From NCBI RefSeq assembly GCF_001692325.1, contig NZ_LXKN01000018.1, positions 806,001-870,000 of the forward strand: a DNA stretch of 64,000 nucleotides. The letters run 5' to 3'. Source of the stretch: Rhizobium sp. AC27/96 (GTDB lineage: Bacteria; Pseudomonadota; Alphaproteobacteria; Rhizobiales; Rhizobiaceae). The position numbers and the translations under genes are program-made. The notes beneath the pieces were generated by a model that saw only the letters and a list, made by a program, of their open reading frames with translations, did no database searches and had not been told where the DNA came from. Shown piece by piece: positions 35,312 to 43,635 of the stretch; position 1 is the stretch's first letter, and every line of letters starts with the position of its first letter.

Positions 35312-36246
35312 TGGCCTCCGTGAGCATCGAAGATACGAGAGCGGCGACAGTTGAGAAGAGGAGCAAGCCGAAAAGGCTTGTTCCCAACTACTGGCCTTTC
35401 GTCATTCCGGCATTAATCGTGATTGCGGCCGTCATCGTTTTCCCCTGGGTCTTCACCCTGTGGATGAGCGTGAACAAATGGACGCTCGGCCAATCGCAGA
35501 GCTTCATCGGCTGGGACAATTACGTCCGGTTGGCGACGGATCTGCGCTTCTGGGAGTCGCTCTGGCACACGGTCCTCTATACCGTGCTGTCAGTCGTCGC
35601 TCCGCTGATATTCGGAACGCTGGCGGCCCTGATCTTCGATGCGAATTTTCCACTGCGCGGCTTCCTGCGCGGCGTCTTCGTCATGCCGATGATGGCGACA
35701 CCGGTTGCTGTGGCACTCGTCTGGACTATGATGTTCCACCCCCAGCTCGGCGTGCTCAACTACCTGCTGTCGCTTGTGGGCATCGGGCCGCAGGAGTGGA
35801 TCTACAATCAGATGAGCGTCATTCCCTCGCTCGTTCTGGTCGAGGTCTGGCAATGGACGCCGCTGGTCATGCTGATCGTGCTCGGCGGCCTCGCCTCAGT
35901 GCCGCGCGAACCCTATGAGAGCGCCGAGATCGATGGCGCCAATGCCTGGCAGAAGTTCCGCTACCTGACGCTGCCGATGATCTCACCCTTCCTGATGATC
36001 GCCGTCATCATCCGCGGCATCGATGCCATCAAGAGCTTCGACATCATCTATGCGATGACCCAGGGCGGACCGGGAACGGCGTCCGAGACCATCAACATCT
36101 ATCTCTACAACACCGCCTTTGCCTATTACGACATCGGCTATGGCTCGGCCATGGCGGTGGTGTTCTTCATCGTCATCGTCGCACTGTCCTTCATGCTGCT
36201 GATGATGCGCCAGCGGACAAAATGGACCGACGCGGAGGGCCATTGA
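35311..36246 (+). CDS. Sugar ABC permease, MalF/UgpA type
   Basis: This 311-residue permease has six membrane segments and the EAA loop YESAEIDGANAWQKFRYLTLPMISPF typical of the first permease of family-1 sugar importers. Its ATG shares one base with the stop of the binding-protein gene, and GAGGGATA serves as ribosome site. It pairs with the next permease. Confidence 0.93.
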   Translation: MASVSIEDTRAATVEKRSKPKRLVPNYWPFVIPALIVIAAVIVFPWVFTLWMSVNKWTLGQSQSFIGWDNYVRLATDLRFWESLWHTVLYTVLSVVAPLIFGTLAALIFDANFPLRGFLRGVFVMPMMATPVAVALVWTMMFHPQLGVLNYLLSLVGIGPQEWIYNQMSVIPSLVLVEVWQWTPLVMLIVLGGLASVPREPYESAEIDGANAWQKFRYLTLPMISPFLMIAVIIRGIDAIKSFDIIYAMTQGGPGTASETINIYLYNTAFAYYDIGYGSAMAVVFFIVIVALSFMLLMMRQRTKWTDAEGH

Positions 36247-36247
36247 T

Positions 36248-37063
36248 ATGAAGCGCTCGACACTCAACCGCATCGGCCTCTTCTTCGTGGCCCTGGTCAT
36301 GGTCTCGCCGGTCGTCCTGTTCTTCCTCTGGATGATCTCGCTGTCGCTGAAATACGAGATCGACAATGGCGCCTATCCGCCGATTCTCATTCCGGATCGT
36401 TTCGCCTGGTCGAACTACGTCCAGGTATTCCAGGAAAACAACTTCTTCCTCTATTTCTGGAACTCCGTATTGGTGACGGGGGCTGCCACACTGCTCGCGC
36501 TCATCATCGGCGTGCCGGCTGGCTATGGCATCGCGCGGCTGAAGGCGGAGAAGTCGGCGATCGTCATCATGATCGCCCGCATGACGCCCGGCCTCTCCTT
36601 CCTCATTCCGCTGTTCCTGCTGTTCCAATGGCTCAATCTGCTCGGGACGCTGTGGCCGCAGATCATCATCCATCTCGTCGTCACCGTGCCGATCGTTGTC
36701 TGGATCATGATCGGCTATTTCGAGACCACACCGATGGAGCTGGAAGAGGCCGCGAGCATCGATGGCGCCACCCCCTGGCAGGTCTTTCGCCTCATCGCAT
36801 TGCCGATCGCGCGGCCCGGCATTGTCGTTGCTTTCATCCTCTCGGTCATCTTCTCCTGGAACAACTTCGTCTTCGGCATCGTGCTTGCCAGCCGCGAGAC
36901 CCGCACGCTGCCCGTCGCCGTCTACAATATGCTCTCCTTCGAGCAAGTGAGCTGGGGGCCGCTTGCCGCAGCCGCCCTCATCGTGACGCTGCCGGTGCTC
37001 GTGCTGACGATGTTTGCGCAGCGGCAGATCATCGCGGGCCTGACCGCCGGCGCGGTCAAATGA
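36248..37063 (+). CDS. Sugar ABC permease, MalG/UgpE type
   Basis: A 271-residue permease of the MalG class: N-terminal helix, LKYEIDNGAYPP periplasmic segment and the EAA loop LEEAASIDGATPWQVFRLIALPIARPG. It begins one base after the MalF-type stop. An MsmK/UgpC-type ATPase would normally follow, but the next 140 bases hold only short frames and then a kinase gene. Confidence 0.93.
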   Translation: MKRSTLNRIGLFFVALVMVSPVVLFFLWMISLSLKYEIDNGAYPPILIPDRFAWSNYVQVFQENNFFLYFWNSVLVTGAATLLALIIGVPAGYGIARLKAEKSAIVIMIARMTPGLSFLIPLFLLFQWLNLLGTLWPQIIIHLVVTVPIVVWIMIGYFETTPMELEEAASIDGATPWQVFRLIALPIARPGIVVAFILSVIFSWNNFVFGIVLASRETRTLPVAVYNMLSFEQVSWGPLAAAALIVTLPVLVLTMFAQRQIIAGLTAGAVK

Positions 37064-37204
37064 CCGACCTCCCCTTTCTGACGGGATCGGATCCATGCTA
37101 TCGGCCGACATAGAGAGCCTGCAGGCGTGGCTTGGTGACAGGACCTATGTCGCCATCGACTAGGCCAGCATGTGTGACTTCGACAAAACGAGTGGAAACC
37201 GGCC
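37064..37204 (+). other. Spacer between sugar permease and kinase with short frames
   Basis: About 140 bases lie where an ABC ATPase gene is often found. One short frame overlaps the permease stop (ATGA at 37060, 17 codons); another runs 37095-37163 (22 codons, ending TYVAID). Neither is recognisable, and neither has a good ribosome site. They may be chance frames or remains of a lost gene. Confidence 0.35.
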
Positions 37205-38164
37205 TTGACCTTCTCAACTGTTTTCGATCCGCCGGCGGGCACGCCGAAGCACGTTCTCTGCGTCGGAGCAGCCGTTCTTGATACGCTGTTTCGCGTCCGT
37301 ACGCTGCCATCCGGCCAGGGCAAGGTCCTGCCTTATGACATGCTGCAGATCGCCGAGGGCATGGCCTCGAGCGCGGCTTTCGCAGTTGCGCGGCTTGGCG
37401 GCAAGGCAAGCCTGTGGGGAGCAGTGGGTAACGACGCGACGGGCGAACGCATCCTCCGCGAACTGAGTGGCGCCGGCATCTCCACCGAAGGCATGCTCCG
37501 TGCGGAAGGCGCACAATCTGCCGTGGCGACAATCCTTGTGGACGATGAGGGTGAAAGGCTGATCGTTCCGTTCTACGACCCGAAACTGCATCACACTCTC
37601 AAAACCTTCACGCCGGAGGAGATCGCCGCTTTCGACGCCGTGCTTGTCGACGTCCGCTGGCCGGCTCTGGCGCTCAGGGTTCTGCAAGCGGCAAGAGAGA
37701 TCGGAAAGCCGGCCATCCTCGACGGCGATGTCGCGCCGGACGGCATCATCGAGCAGCTCGCGCCGGAAGCCACCCACATCGTCTTTTCCGAACCGGCGGC
37801 GCAACGCCTCACCGGGATCACCGATTTCGTCGAGATGACCCGTCTTTTGAAGCAAAGGTTCAGCCAGACCTTCATCTGCGTTACGGCGGGTGCTGCGGGC
37901 AGCTTCTGGTGCGACGACCAAAGCAATGACATCAGACATAGCCCGACAATCGCCATCAAGGCTGTCGACACGCTGGCGGCCGGCGATATCTTCCATGGCG
38001 CCTTTGCGCTTGCCATTGCCGAAGGAAAAGCGCCTGCCGAGGCCATCCAACTGTCTTCGGTGGCTGCCGCAATCAAGTGTGAGATATTCGGCGGGCGATC
38101 GGGCGCGCCGACACGCGCCGATGTCATCGCGCGCCTGGCGAGCATGGCACCGAAGCTATCGTAA
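37205..38164 (+). CDS. PfkB-family sugar kinase, YihV-like
   Basis: A 319-residue ribokinase-type kinase. GAAVLDTL at 21-28 and MASSAAFAVARLGG at 53-66 form the sugar site; the ATP-site signature is VDTLAAGDIFHGAF at 254-267, where the anion hole reads AAGD rather than the usual GAGD, with catalytic Asp261. Stretches such as VLVDVRWPALALRVLQ, ILDGDVAPDGI and FSEPAAQRLTGI closely resemble E. coli YihV (6-deoxy-6-sulfofructose kinase). The start is a TTG at 37205; an in-frame stop lies 30 bases upstream and no ATG fits. It probably phosphorylates the sugar brought in by the preceding importer. Sulfosugar specificity is only a hint. Confidence 0.85.
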   Translation: MTFSTVFDPPAGTPKHVLCVGAAVLDTLFRVRTLPSGQGKVLPYDMLQIAEGMASSAAFAVARLGGKASLWGAVGNDATGERILRELSGAGISTEGMLRAEGAQSAVATILVDDEGERLIVPFYDPKLHHTLKTFTPEEIAAFDAVLVDVRWPALALRVLQAAREIGKPAILDGDVAPDGIIEQLAPEATHIVFSEPAAQRLTGITDFVEMTRLLKQRFSQTFICVTAGAAGSFWCDDQSNDIRHSPTIAIKAVDTLAAGDIFHGAFALAIAEGKAPAEAIQLSSVAAAIKCEIFGGRSGAPTRADVIARLASMAPKLS

Positions 38165-38196
38165 ATCACAGGCTTCACTTCGAGACATGGAGTGCC

Positions 38197-38221
38197 GTCA
38201 TCCCCTGTTTCTGGGGGTGAC
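38197..38221 (+). promoter_or_regulatory. Leader hairpin 1 upstream of the ABC exporter
   Basis: GTCATCCCC and GGGGGTGAC make a 9-bp stem (one T-G pair) with a 7-base loop, 35 bases after the kinase stop. It could end kinase transcription, although no T-run follows, or be the first element of the exporter leader. Confidence 0.45.
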
Positions 38222-38276
38222 ACCAATGCGAGCGTGGATTATAAAAATTCCGCGACTCAAGCAGGAGGATCGCCCG

Positions 38277-38300
38277 ATGAGAAATTTCAGCACCCATTAG
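38277..38300 (+). CDS. Seven-codon leader frame (possible leader peptide)
   Basis: ATG at 38277 encodes MRNFSTH and a TAG stop. It has a strong GCAGGAGGAT ribosome site at the right distance, better than many real genes here. It lies 87 bases before the exporter ATG and 22 bases before a terminator-like hairpin. Leader peptides of this kind control drug exporters elsewhere by ribosome-mediated attenuation; that role is inference. Confidence 0.4.
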   Translation: MRNFSTH

Positions 38301-38322
38301 CGCTGGACGGCGACGCCGAACC

Positions 38323-38351
38323 CGGGCTGCTGTTCAGCCCGTTCTTCTCCC
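38323..38351 (+). terminator. Terminator-like hairpin in exporter leader
   Basis: CGGGCTG and CAGCCCG (38323-38329, 38335-38341) form a 7-bp stem with loop CTGTT, followed by the T-rich TTCTTCTCCC. It lies between the leader frame and the exporter gene. Its left arm can instead pair with CAGCACCC inside the leader frame (38289-38296), so two exclusive structures are possible. Confidence 0.45.
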
Positions 38352-38387
38352 ATCATATCCTCTTCAGTGTGCCCATGGAGGGCATCC

Positions 38388-40109
38388 ATGCTACGTCGGT
38401 TCTTCTCCTATTATGCCCGTTACAAGCGGCTGTTTTTCCTCGACTTCGGCTGCGCCGTGCTCGCGGGCTTGCTCGAACTCGGCTTTCCCCTGGCGGTCAA
38501 GCTCTTCATCGATCAGTTGCTGCCGAGCCGCGACTGGGGCCTGATTTTCGGCACTGCCGCTTTGCTGCTCGTCGTCTACGCGATGAACACCGGCCTCTCC
38601 GCGACCGTCAACTACTGGGGCCATGCGCTCGGCATCTCGATCGAGTCCGATATGCGCCGCCAGGCCTTCGACCATATCCAGAAGCTGTCCTTCCGTTACT
38701 TCGACAACAACCGCACCGGCCATCTGATCACTCACGTCACCAAGGATCTCGAGGAAGTGGGCGAAATCGCCCATCACGGCCCAGAGGACTTGTTCATCGC
38801 GATCATGACCTTCATCGGCGCCTTCCTGCTGATGTTCAGCGTGCACTGGAAGCTGGCGCTGCTGACGACGACCATAGTGCCGTTCATGACCTGGCTGGTC
38901 AGCCGCTACGGCTCCAAGATGACCGTGAATTCGCGCAGCCTGTTCGGCAAGGTCGGCAACTTCAATACCCGCATGCAGGAAACGGTTGGCGGCATCCGCG
39001 TGGTCAAGGCTTTCGCCAACGAGCGATATGAAAGCCAGCTATTTGCCAGCGACAACGAAGACTACAAGGCAACCAAACTGGATGGCTATGCCTATATGAC
39101 GGCGAGCATAGCGCTCAGCTATTTCAGCACGCGCCTGGTGCAGCTCGTCGTCATGATGGCGGGAACCTGGTTCGTCATCTCGGGAGAGCTGAGCTATGGC
39201 GGATTCGTCAGCTTCCTGTTGCTCATCAATGTCTTCTTCCGCCCAATCGACAAGATCACGTCCGTCATCGAGACCTATCCGAAGGGCATTGCAGGCTTCA
39301 AACGCTTCCTCTCCCTGATCGATACGGAACCGGACCTTGCCGACAGGTCGAACGCTATCGCAGTCGCCAATCTGAAAGGTGACATCGCCTATGACAGCGT
39401 CGCCTTCGGCTATTCGGATCAGACTACGATTTTCAAGGATCTCAACCTGACAATCGCAGCCGGCGAGACCGTCGCCTTTGTCGGCGCCTCCGGCACCGGC
39501 AAGACGACCATCTGCTCGCTGCTGCCGCGCTTTTACGACGTGACATCAGGCAGCATCACCATTGACGGCATCGATATCCGCGACATGACGCAGGCCTCGC
39601 TGCGCAGCCAGATCGGCATCGTGCAGCAGGACGTCTTCCTATTCGGCTCGACCATTCGCGAAAATATCGCCTATGGAAGGCTGGGCGCGACGGATGAGGA
39701 TATCATGAAGGCGTTGCAGCGCGCTTCGCTCGATGAATTCGTGCGCTCCCTGCCCGCCGGCCTCGACACACCAACGGGCGAGCGTGGCGTCAAGCTTTCG
39801 GGCGGGCAGAAGCAGCGTCTGGCGATTGCCCGCATCTTCCTCAAGAATCCGCCGATCCTCATTCTCGATGAAGCCACCTCGGCGCTGGATACGGCAACGG
39901 AATATGCCATCCAGCAGGCGCTGTTGGAGCTCGCGAAGGGGCGCACGACACTGGTAGTCGCCCACCGGCTGTCGACCATCCGCAATGCCGACCGCATCAT
40001 CGTCATGGGCGACAATGGTATTGTCGAGCAGGGCTCACATGACGAGCTGCTTGCTCGGCGCGGAGCCTATGCCCGACTGCATAACGCCCAGTTCGGTCTG
40101 TACGCTTGA
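38388..40109 (+). CDS. ABCB/MsbA-type ABC exporter (half-transporter)
   Basis: This 573-residue protein has an N-terminal six-helix ABC exporter membrane domain (about residues 10-300) and a C-terminal ATPase: Walker A GASGTGKTT at 366-374, signature LSGGQ at 470-474, Walker B ILILDEATSALD at 490-501 and the switch AHRLST. It works as a homodimer, exporting a lipid, peptide or drug; the substrate cannot be read. GGAGGGCATCC before the ATG at 38388 decides the start. The leader carries a small frame and a terminator-like hairpin. It ends at a strong terminator. Confidence 0.93.
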   Translation: MLRRFFSYYARYKRLFFLDFGCAVLAGLLELGFPLAVKLFIDQLLPSRDWGLIFGTAALLLVVYAMNTGLSATVNYWGHALGISIESDMRRQAFDHIQKLSFRYFDNNRTGHLITHVTKDLEEVGEIAHHGPEDLFIAIMTFIGAFLLMFSVHWKLALLTTTIVPFMTWLVSRYGSKMTVNSRSLFGKVGNFNTRMQETVGGIRVVKAFANERYESQLFASDNEDYKATKLDGYAYMTASIALSYFSTRLVQLVVMMAGTWFVISGELSYGGFVSFLLLINVFFRPIDKITSVIETYPKGIAGFKRFLSLIDTEPDLADRSNAIAVANLKGDIAYDSVAFGYSDQTTIFKDLNLTIAAGETVAFVGASGTGKTTICSLLPRFYDVTSGSITIDGIDIRDMTQASLRSQIGIVQQDVFLFGSTIRENIAYGRLGATDEDIMKALQRASLDEFVRSLPAGLDTPTGERGVKLSGGQKQRLAIARIFLKNPPILILDEATSALDTATEYAIQQALLELAKGRTTLVVAHRLSTIRNADRIIVMGDNGIVEQGSHDELLARRGAYARLHNAQFGLYA

Positions 40110-40128
40110 TCTCAGCAAATGACCTGGA

Positions 40129-40149
40129 GCCGAGGCTTAACGCCTCGGC
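40129..40149. terminator. Bidirectional terminator
   Basis: GCCGAGGC and GCCTCGGC form a perfect 8-bp stem with loop TTAAC between the convergent exporter and flavin monooxygenase genes, 19 bases past the exporter stop and 5 bases past the other. Confidence 0.75.
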
Positions 40150-40154
40150 GACCG

Positions 40155-41453
40155 TCACGCCCAGGCAGGCCGCTTGAGACCAAGATGATCGCGCAGCGTC
40201 GTGCCCTCGTAGTCGCGGCGGAAGAGGCCCCGATCCTGCAGGATCGGCACGACCTCACGGGTGAAATCCTCAAGGCCGGCGGGGAAGAAGGGCGGCATGA
40301 CGTTGAAACCGTCCGCAGCGCCGTTTTCAAACCATAGCTGCATGCGATCGGCAATCTCTTCGGCCGTGCCGAGCACGATGTGGTGGCCGCGGCCGGCAGC
40401 AACGCGCAGGGCAAGCTCGCGGATCGTCAGCTTTTCTCGGCGGGCAAGCTCGGTCAACAGCTCGGCGCGGCTGCGCAGCTGATCCGAGATCGGCAGGTCG
40501 GGCAACGGGCCATCGAGATCGTATTCGGCCAGGCTATGACCAATGCGCTCTTCCAGCAACGGCATGGCGCTCTTGATGTCAGTCCAGCGGTTCAGCACGT
40601 CGAGCTTCTCGCGCGCCTCGGCGACCGTCCTGCCGATAACGGGCAGGAAGCCGGGCATGACAGCGACATCGTCCGCACTGCGCCCGAAGCCGACGACGCG
40701 GCCCTTCAGGCTCTTATAAAACGCCTGCGCCTCGTCGAGGCTCTGCTGGGCGGTAAAGACGATATCGGCGGTACGCGCGGCAAGATCCTGGCCGGGGCCG
40801 GAGGAACCCGCCTGAATGAGGATCGGATGGCCCTGCGGCGAGCGCGGGATGTTCAGCGGTCCTTTGACCGAATAATATTTGCCGGCGTGGTCGAGCACCC
40901 GCACCTTGGCAGGATCAGCATAGACGCCGCTTTCCTTGTTCTTCGGAAAAGCATCGTCGGCCCAGCTGTCCCAGAGACCGCGGACGACATCAACGAACTC
41001 TTCGGCCACCGCGTAACGCTCGTCATGCTCCGGATGGCTCTTGGAGAAATTGGCCGCCGTGCGCGCATAGGAGGTCGTGACGATGTTCCAGGCGGCGCGG
41101 CCGTGGCTCAGATGATCGATCGAGGCGAAGGCGCGGGCCAGATGATAGGGTTCGCCGTAGGTGGTGGAGGCGGTGGCGGCAAGGCCGATCTTCTCCGTCA
41201 CCATGGCGAGCGAGGCCAGCAGCGTCAGCGGCTCGAAACGGGCGATCATCGATGGATGCGCATCGAGGCCACTCGTCAGGCCATCGGCCAGGAACAGCAT
41301 GTCGAACTTGGCGGCTTCCGCGATCTGCGCGACCCGGCGCAGGAGATCGAAATTCTCGCTGCCGGCCTCCGCCTCCGGATGGCGCCAGCCGGACACATGA
41401 TGACCGGCACCCTGCAGGAAAAGGCCGAGATGGATCTTGCGTGTCGTGCTCAT
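40155..41453 (-). CDS. Flavin-dependent monooxygenase, NtaA/SnaA/DszA family
   Basis: A 432-residue bacterial-luciferase-like (LLM) monooxygenase of the NtaA/SnaA/SoxA branch. Family landmarks: LRRVAQIAEAAKFDMLFLADGL, the flavin-contact stretch LAATASTTYGEPYHLARAFASIDHLSHGRAAWNIVTT, and QAGSSGPGQDLAARTADIVFTAQ. Enzymes of this branch use FMNH2 from a separate reductase to cleave C-N or C-S bonds in nitrilotriacetate, EDTA, pristinamycin or dibenzothiophene sulfone. It is the last gene of an operon that starts with a polar-amino-acid-type ABC importer and contains an MmgE/PrpD gene, which favours an amino-acid-like substrate. No flavin reductase gene is in the window. Confidence 0.88.
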   Translation of the reverse strand: MSTTRKIHLGLFLQGAGHHVSGWRHPEAEAGSENFDLLRRVAQIAEAAKFDMLFLADGLTSGLDAHPSMIARFEPLTLLASLAMVTEKIGLAATASTTYGEPYHLARAFASIDHLSHGRAAWNIVTTSYARTAANFSKSHPEHDERYAVAEEFVDVVRGLWDSWADDAFPKNKESGVYADPAKVRVLDHAGKYYSVKGPLNIPRSPQGHPILIQAGSSGPGQDLAARTADIVFTAQQSLDEAQAFYKSLKGRVVGFGRSADDVAVMPGFLPVIGRTVAEAREKLDVLNRWTDIKSAMPLLEERIGHSLAEYDLDGPLPDLPISDQLRSRAELLTELARREKLTIRELALRVAAGRGHHIVLGTAEEIADRMQLWFENGAADGFNVMPPFFPAGLEDFTREVVPILQDRGLFRRDYEGTTLRDHLGLKRPAWA

Positions 41454-41484
41454 GGATAGATGCCTTGCGTTTCTTGGAAGAAGA

Positions 41485-42828
41485 TCAATTCGGACGGTGA
41501 GCCAAAAGCGCGATGAGACGATGAAGATCGTCCTCGCTGCGCATGGTCCTCACAAGTTCGGGAATGGCCGATACGGACGGGTGATTGCCCGTCGCATCGT
41601 GGAATTTTTCAGTCGGATCGCTCAAACCCGGCAAGCCCTTGAACTCGCGGACCAGCCGGCTTCCGTCCCTGAGCGTCACTTCGGCAATGACGAAGCGCGT
41701 CTTCGGATCGTTGGACATGCGCGGGGCCGTCTCATCGTGCCGGCGGCGAACGCGCCGTGCGATTACCATCAGATCGTCGCGCACCGGCGTCTCGCCAAAA
41801 TGGCTGATCTTCAGCGCGCCATCGACCAAGGCGGTGGCGAAGACATATTCGGCACTGAAGCGGGCATCGATGCCAGTGGTGGGATTTGTAACGACCAGCG
41901 CGGCGTCACCACCCGGCGGGAAGGTGATGACCACGTCTTCGATCGTTTCGGCATTCAGCCCTTCACCATGCAATTGGAGGCCGATCATGCCGACCGGATG
42001 GCTGGCCGTGCAACATGGAAACGCCTTGAGCGTCAGCCCCGGAGTAACGATCTGCCAGGGAGCGCCCCAACCTTCCACCGCCGCCTGCGGCCGCTCTTCG
42101 CCAAACGCGAAGGCCGAAAAGAAGCCGATCGGATTGTCGAGAAAATCCTTTGCGCCGCCGAAGCCTGCCTTTGCGAGCTTGGCAGACAGCAGGCCGGAGC
42201 GAGCCGCCATGCCGGCGTGATAGGGCTTGGCATCGTGGCCGAACTGCAGACGCAAGCCGCTCGAATGCGTGGCGGCAAGGCCCAGCGCCGTGGCAGTCTC
42301 TTCGACCGAGTAGCCGAGCACATGCGCGGCGGCTGCGGCCGCGGCGATGGTGCCGAGCGTCGCAGTCGCGTGAAAGCCGTTCTCGTAATGGCGCATGCCG
42401 ATCGCAAGGCCGAGACGCGCCATGGTCTCGAGGCCGACGATATAACCGGCGATCAACTGGTCGGCCGACAGCCGCTCTTCCGATGCCAGCGCGAGCAGCA
42501 CTGGTACGATCACCGTCGTCGGATGCCCGCGCACGCTCGCATGCACATCGTCATAATCGAGCACATGGCCGGCATGGGCATTGACCAAGGCAGCAGTCAG
42601 CGCATCGGCACGCCGTCCCTGGCCGATGATGACGGCCTCACCTGCACCTGCCGGCAGCTGCTCCAAAAGGATGCGCGTCGTGCGATCATCAGCGCCACCG
42701 AAGGCACAAGCAAGCCAATCAACGATTGCCTTGCGTGCGGCGGCAACGGCAGCCTTATCCTTCAACGGTTCGGCGGAGACGATGGCCTCGGCAAAGGCGG
42801 TGGTCAGCGGGAAAGTCTTTTCCATCAT
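41485..42828 (-). CDS. MmgE/PrpD-family protein
   Basis: This protein of about 447 residues is a complete MmgE/PrpD member: helical N-terminal domain with DWLACAFGG, ALVNAHAGHVLDYDD and HPTTVIVPVLLALA, then GFHATATLGTIAAAAAAA and LKAFPCCTASHPVG. The family includes 2-methylcitrate dehydratase, cis-aconitate decarboxylase and the iminodisuccinate epimerase of Agrobacterium tumefaciens BY6, which is similar in length. Its place between an amino-acid importer and an NtaA-like monooxygenase makes an epimerase or dehydratase of an aminopolycarboxylate-like compound more likely than propionate metabolism. ATG at 42828 is chosen next to AAGGGA; ATGs at 42840 and 42825 are also open. Confidence 0.87.
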   Translation of the reverse strand: MMEKTFPLTTAFAEAIVSAEPLKDKAAVAAARKAIVDWLACAFGGADDRTTRILLEQLPAGAGEAVIIGQGRRADALTAALVNAHAGHVLDYDDVHASVRGHPTTVIVPVLLALASEERLSADQLIAGYIVGLETMARLGLAIGMRHYENGFHATATLGTIAAAAAAAHVLGYSVEETATALGLAATHSSGLRLQFGHDAKPYHAGMAARSGLLSAKLAKAGFGGAKDFLDNPIGFFSAFAFGEERPQAAVEGWGAPWQIVTPGLTLKAFPCCTASHPVGMIGLQLHGEGLNAETIEDVVITFPPGGDAALVVTNPTTGIDARFSAEYVFATALVDGALKISHFGETPVRDDLMVIARRVRRRHDETAPRMSNDPKTRFVIAEVTLRDGSRLVREFKGLPGLSDPTEKFHDATGNHPSVSAIPELVRTMRSEDDLHRLIALLAHRPN

Positions 42829-42836
42829 CGATCCCT

Positions 42837-43625
42837 TCAAATGCCTTCGCCGTATTCCAGCGAATTGCGCCCGCCGGCAAGCCCGTTGACGAAGCGACGA
42901 ATGCGCGCGTTCGTCGACTTCTGGAAGATATCCTCGGGCGCCCCCTGGTCAACGATAAGGCCATTCTCGGTGAAGACGACGACATCGCTGATCTCTTCGG
43001 CGAAGCGCATTTCATGCGTCACCAGAATGCTGGTCATGCCTTCCTTGACGAGATCGCGGATAACGGCAAGCACCTCGCCGACGGTCTCTGGATCGAGCGC
43101 CGAAGTCACCTCGTCGAACAGCACAAGATCGGGTCGCATCGCTAAAGCGCGAGCGATCGCCACGCGCTGCTGCTGGCCGCCGGAAAGCTGCCCGGGATAG
43201 ACGCCCGCCTTCTCGGACAGGCGGACCTGCGCCAGCAGATCGCGGGCGTGACGTTCGGCCTCGGTCTTGTTGACGCCGAGAATGCGCGTCGGCGCCAGCG
43301 TAATGTTGTCGAGAACGGACAGGTGCGGAAAGAGATTATACTGCTGGAAGACGATGCCGATCTTCTGTCTGAGCTTGATGCGTTCCGCCTCGCTGCGCAT
43401 CTGGTCCACGCGCGCGCCGTTGACGGTGATCCGTCCGGTCTGCGGCGCGACCAGTGCGTTGATGCAGCGCAGGATCGTCGACTTGCCAGAGCCGGACGGG
43501 CCGATGATCGAAACAGTCTGTCCGCGGGCGACCGTGAGGTCGATGCCCTTCAGGACTTCAGTCGATCCAAAGGCGAGATGCACGTCGGCCAGTTCGACGA
43601 TCGGATTGATCTGAGCTTGGCTCAT
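42837..43625 (-). CDS. Polar amino acid ABC importer ATPase (GlnQ/HisP type)
   Basis: A 262-residue ABC ATPase: Walker A GPSGSGKST at 42-50, signature LSGGQQQR and Walker B LVLFDEVTSALDPE, all in the arrangement of the GlnQ/HisP/OccP family. It is the fourth gene of the operon, following the two permeases with a 10-base gap, and ends just inside the PrpD gene's first possible start. It powers uptake of an amino-acid-like ligand. Confidence 0.93.
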   Translation of the reverse strand: MSQAQINPIVELADVHLAFGSTEVLKGIDLTVARGQTVSIIGPSGSGKSTILRCINALVAPQTGRITVNGARVDQMRSEAERIKLRQKIGIVFQQYNLFPHLSVLDNITLAPTRILGVNKTEAERHARDLLAQVRLSEKAGVYPGQLSGGQQQRVAIARALAMRPDLVLFDEVTSALDPETVGEVLAVIRDLVKEGMTSILVTHEMRFAEEISDVVVFTENGLIVDQGAPEDIFQKSTNARIRRFVNGLAGGRNSLEYGEGI

Positions 43626-43635
43626 GCCGGCTCCT

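Noticed and set aside
37095..37163. 22-codon frame between sugar permease and kinase as a real small protein
   Set aside because: No good ribosome site and no recognisable sequence; kept only as a possible gene remnant.
38192..39031. Plus-strand frame (about 279 codons) overlapping the ABC exporter start
   Set aside because: Most of it is an alternative frame of the exporter; no family similarity and no suitable ribosome site.
41437..43200. Plus-strand open frame (about 587 codons) across the PrpD and amino-acid ATPase genes
   Set aside because: Antisense to two strongly supported genes; no domain visible.
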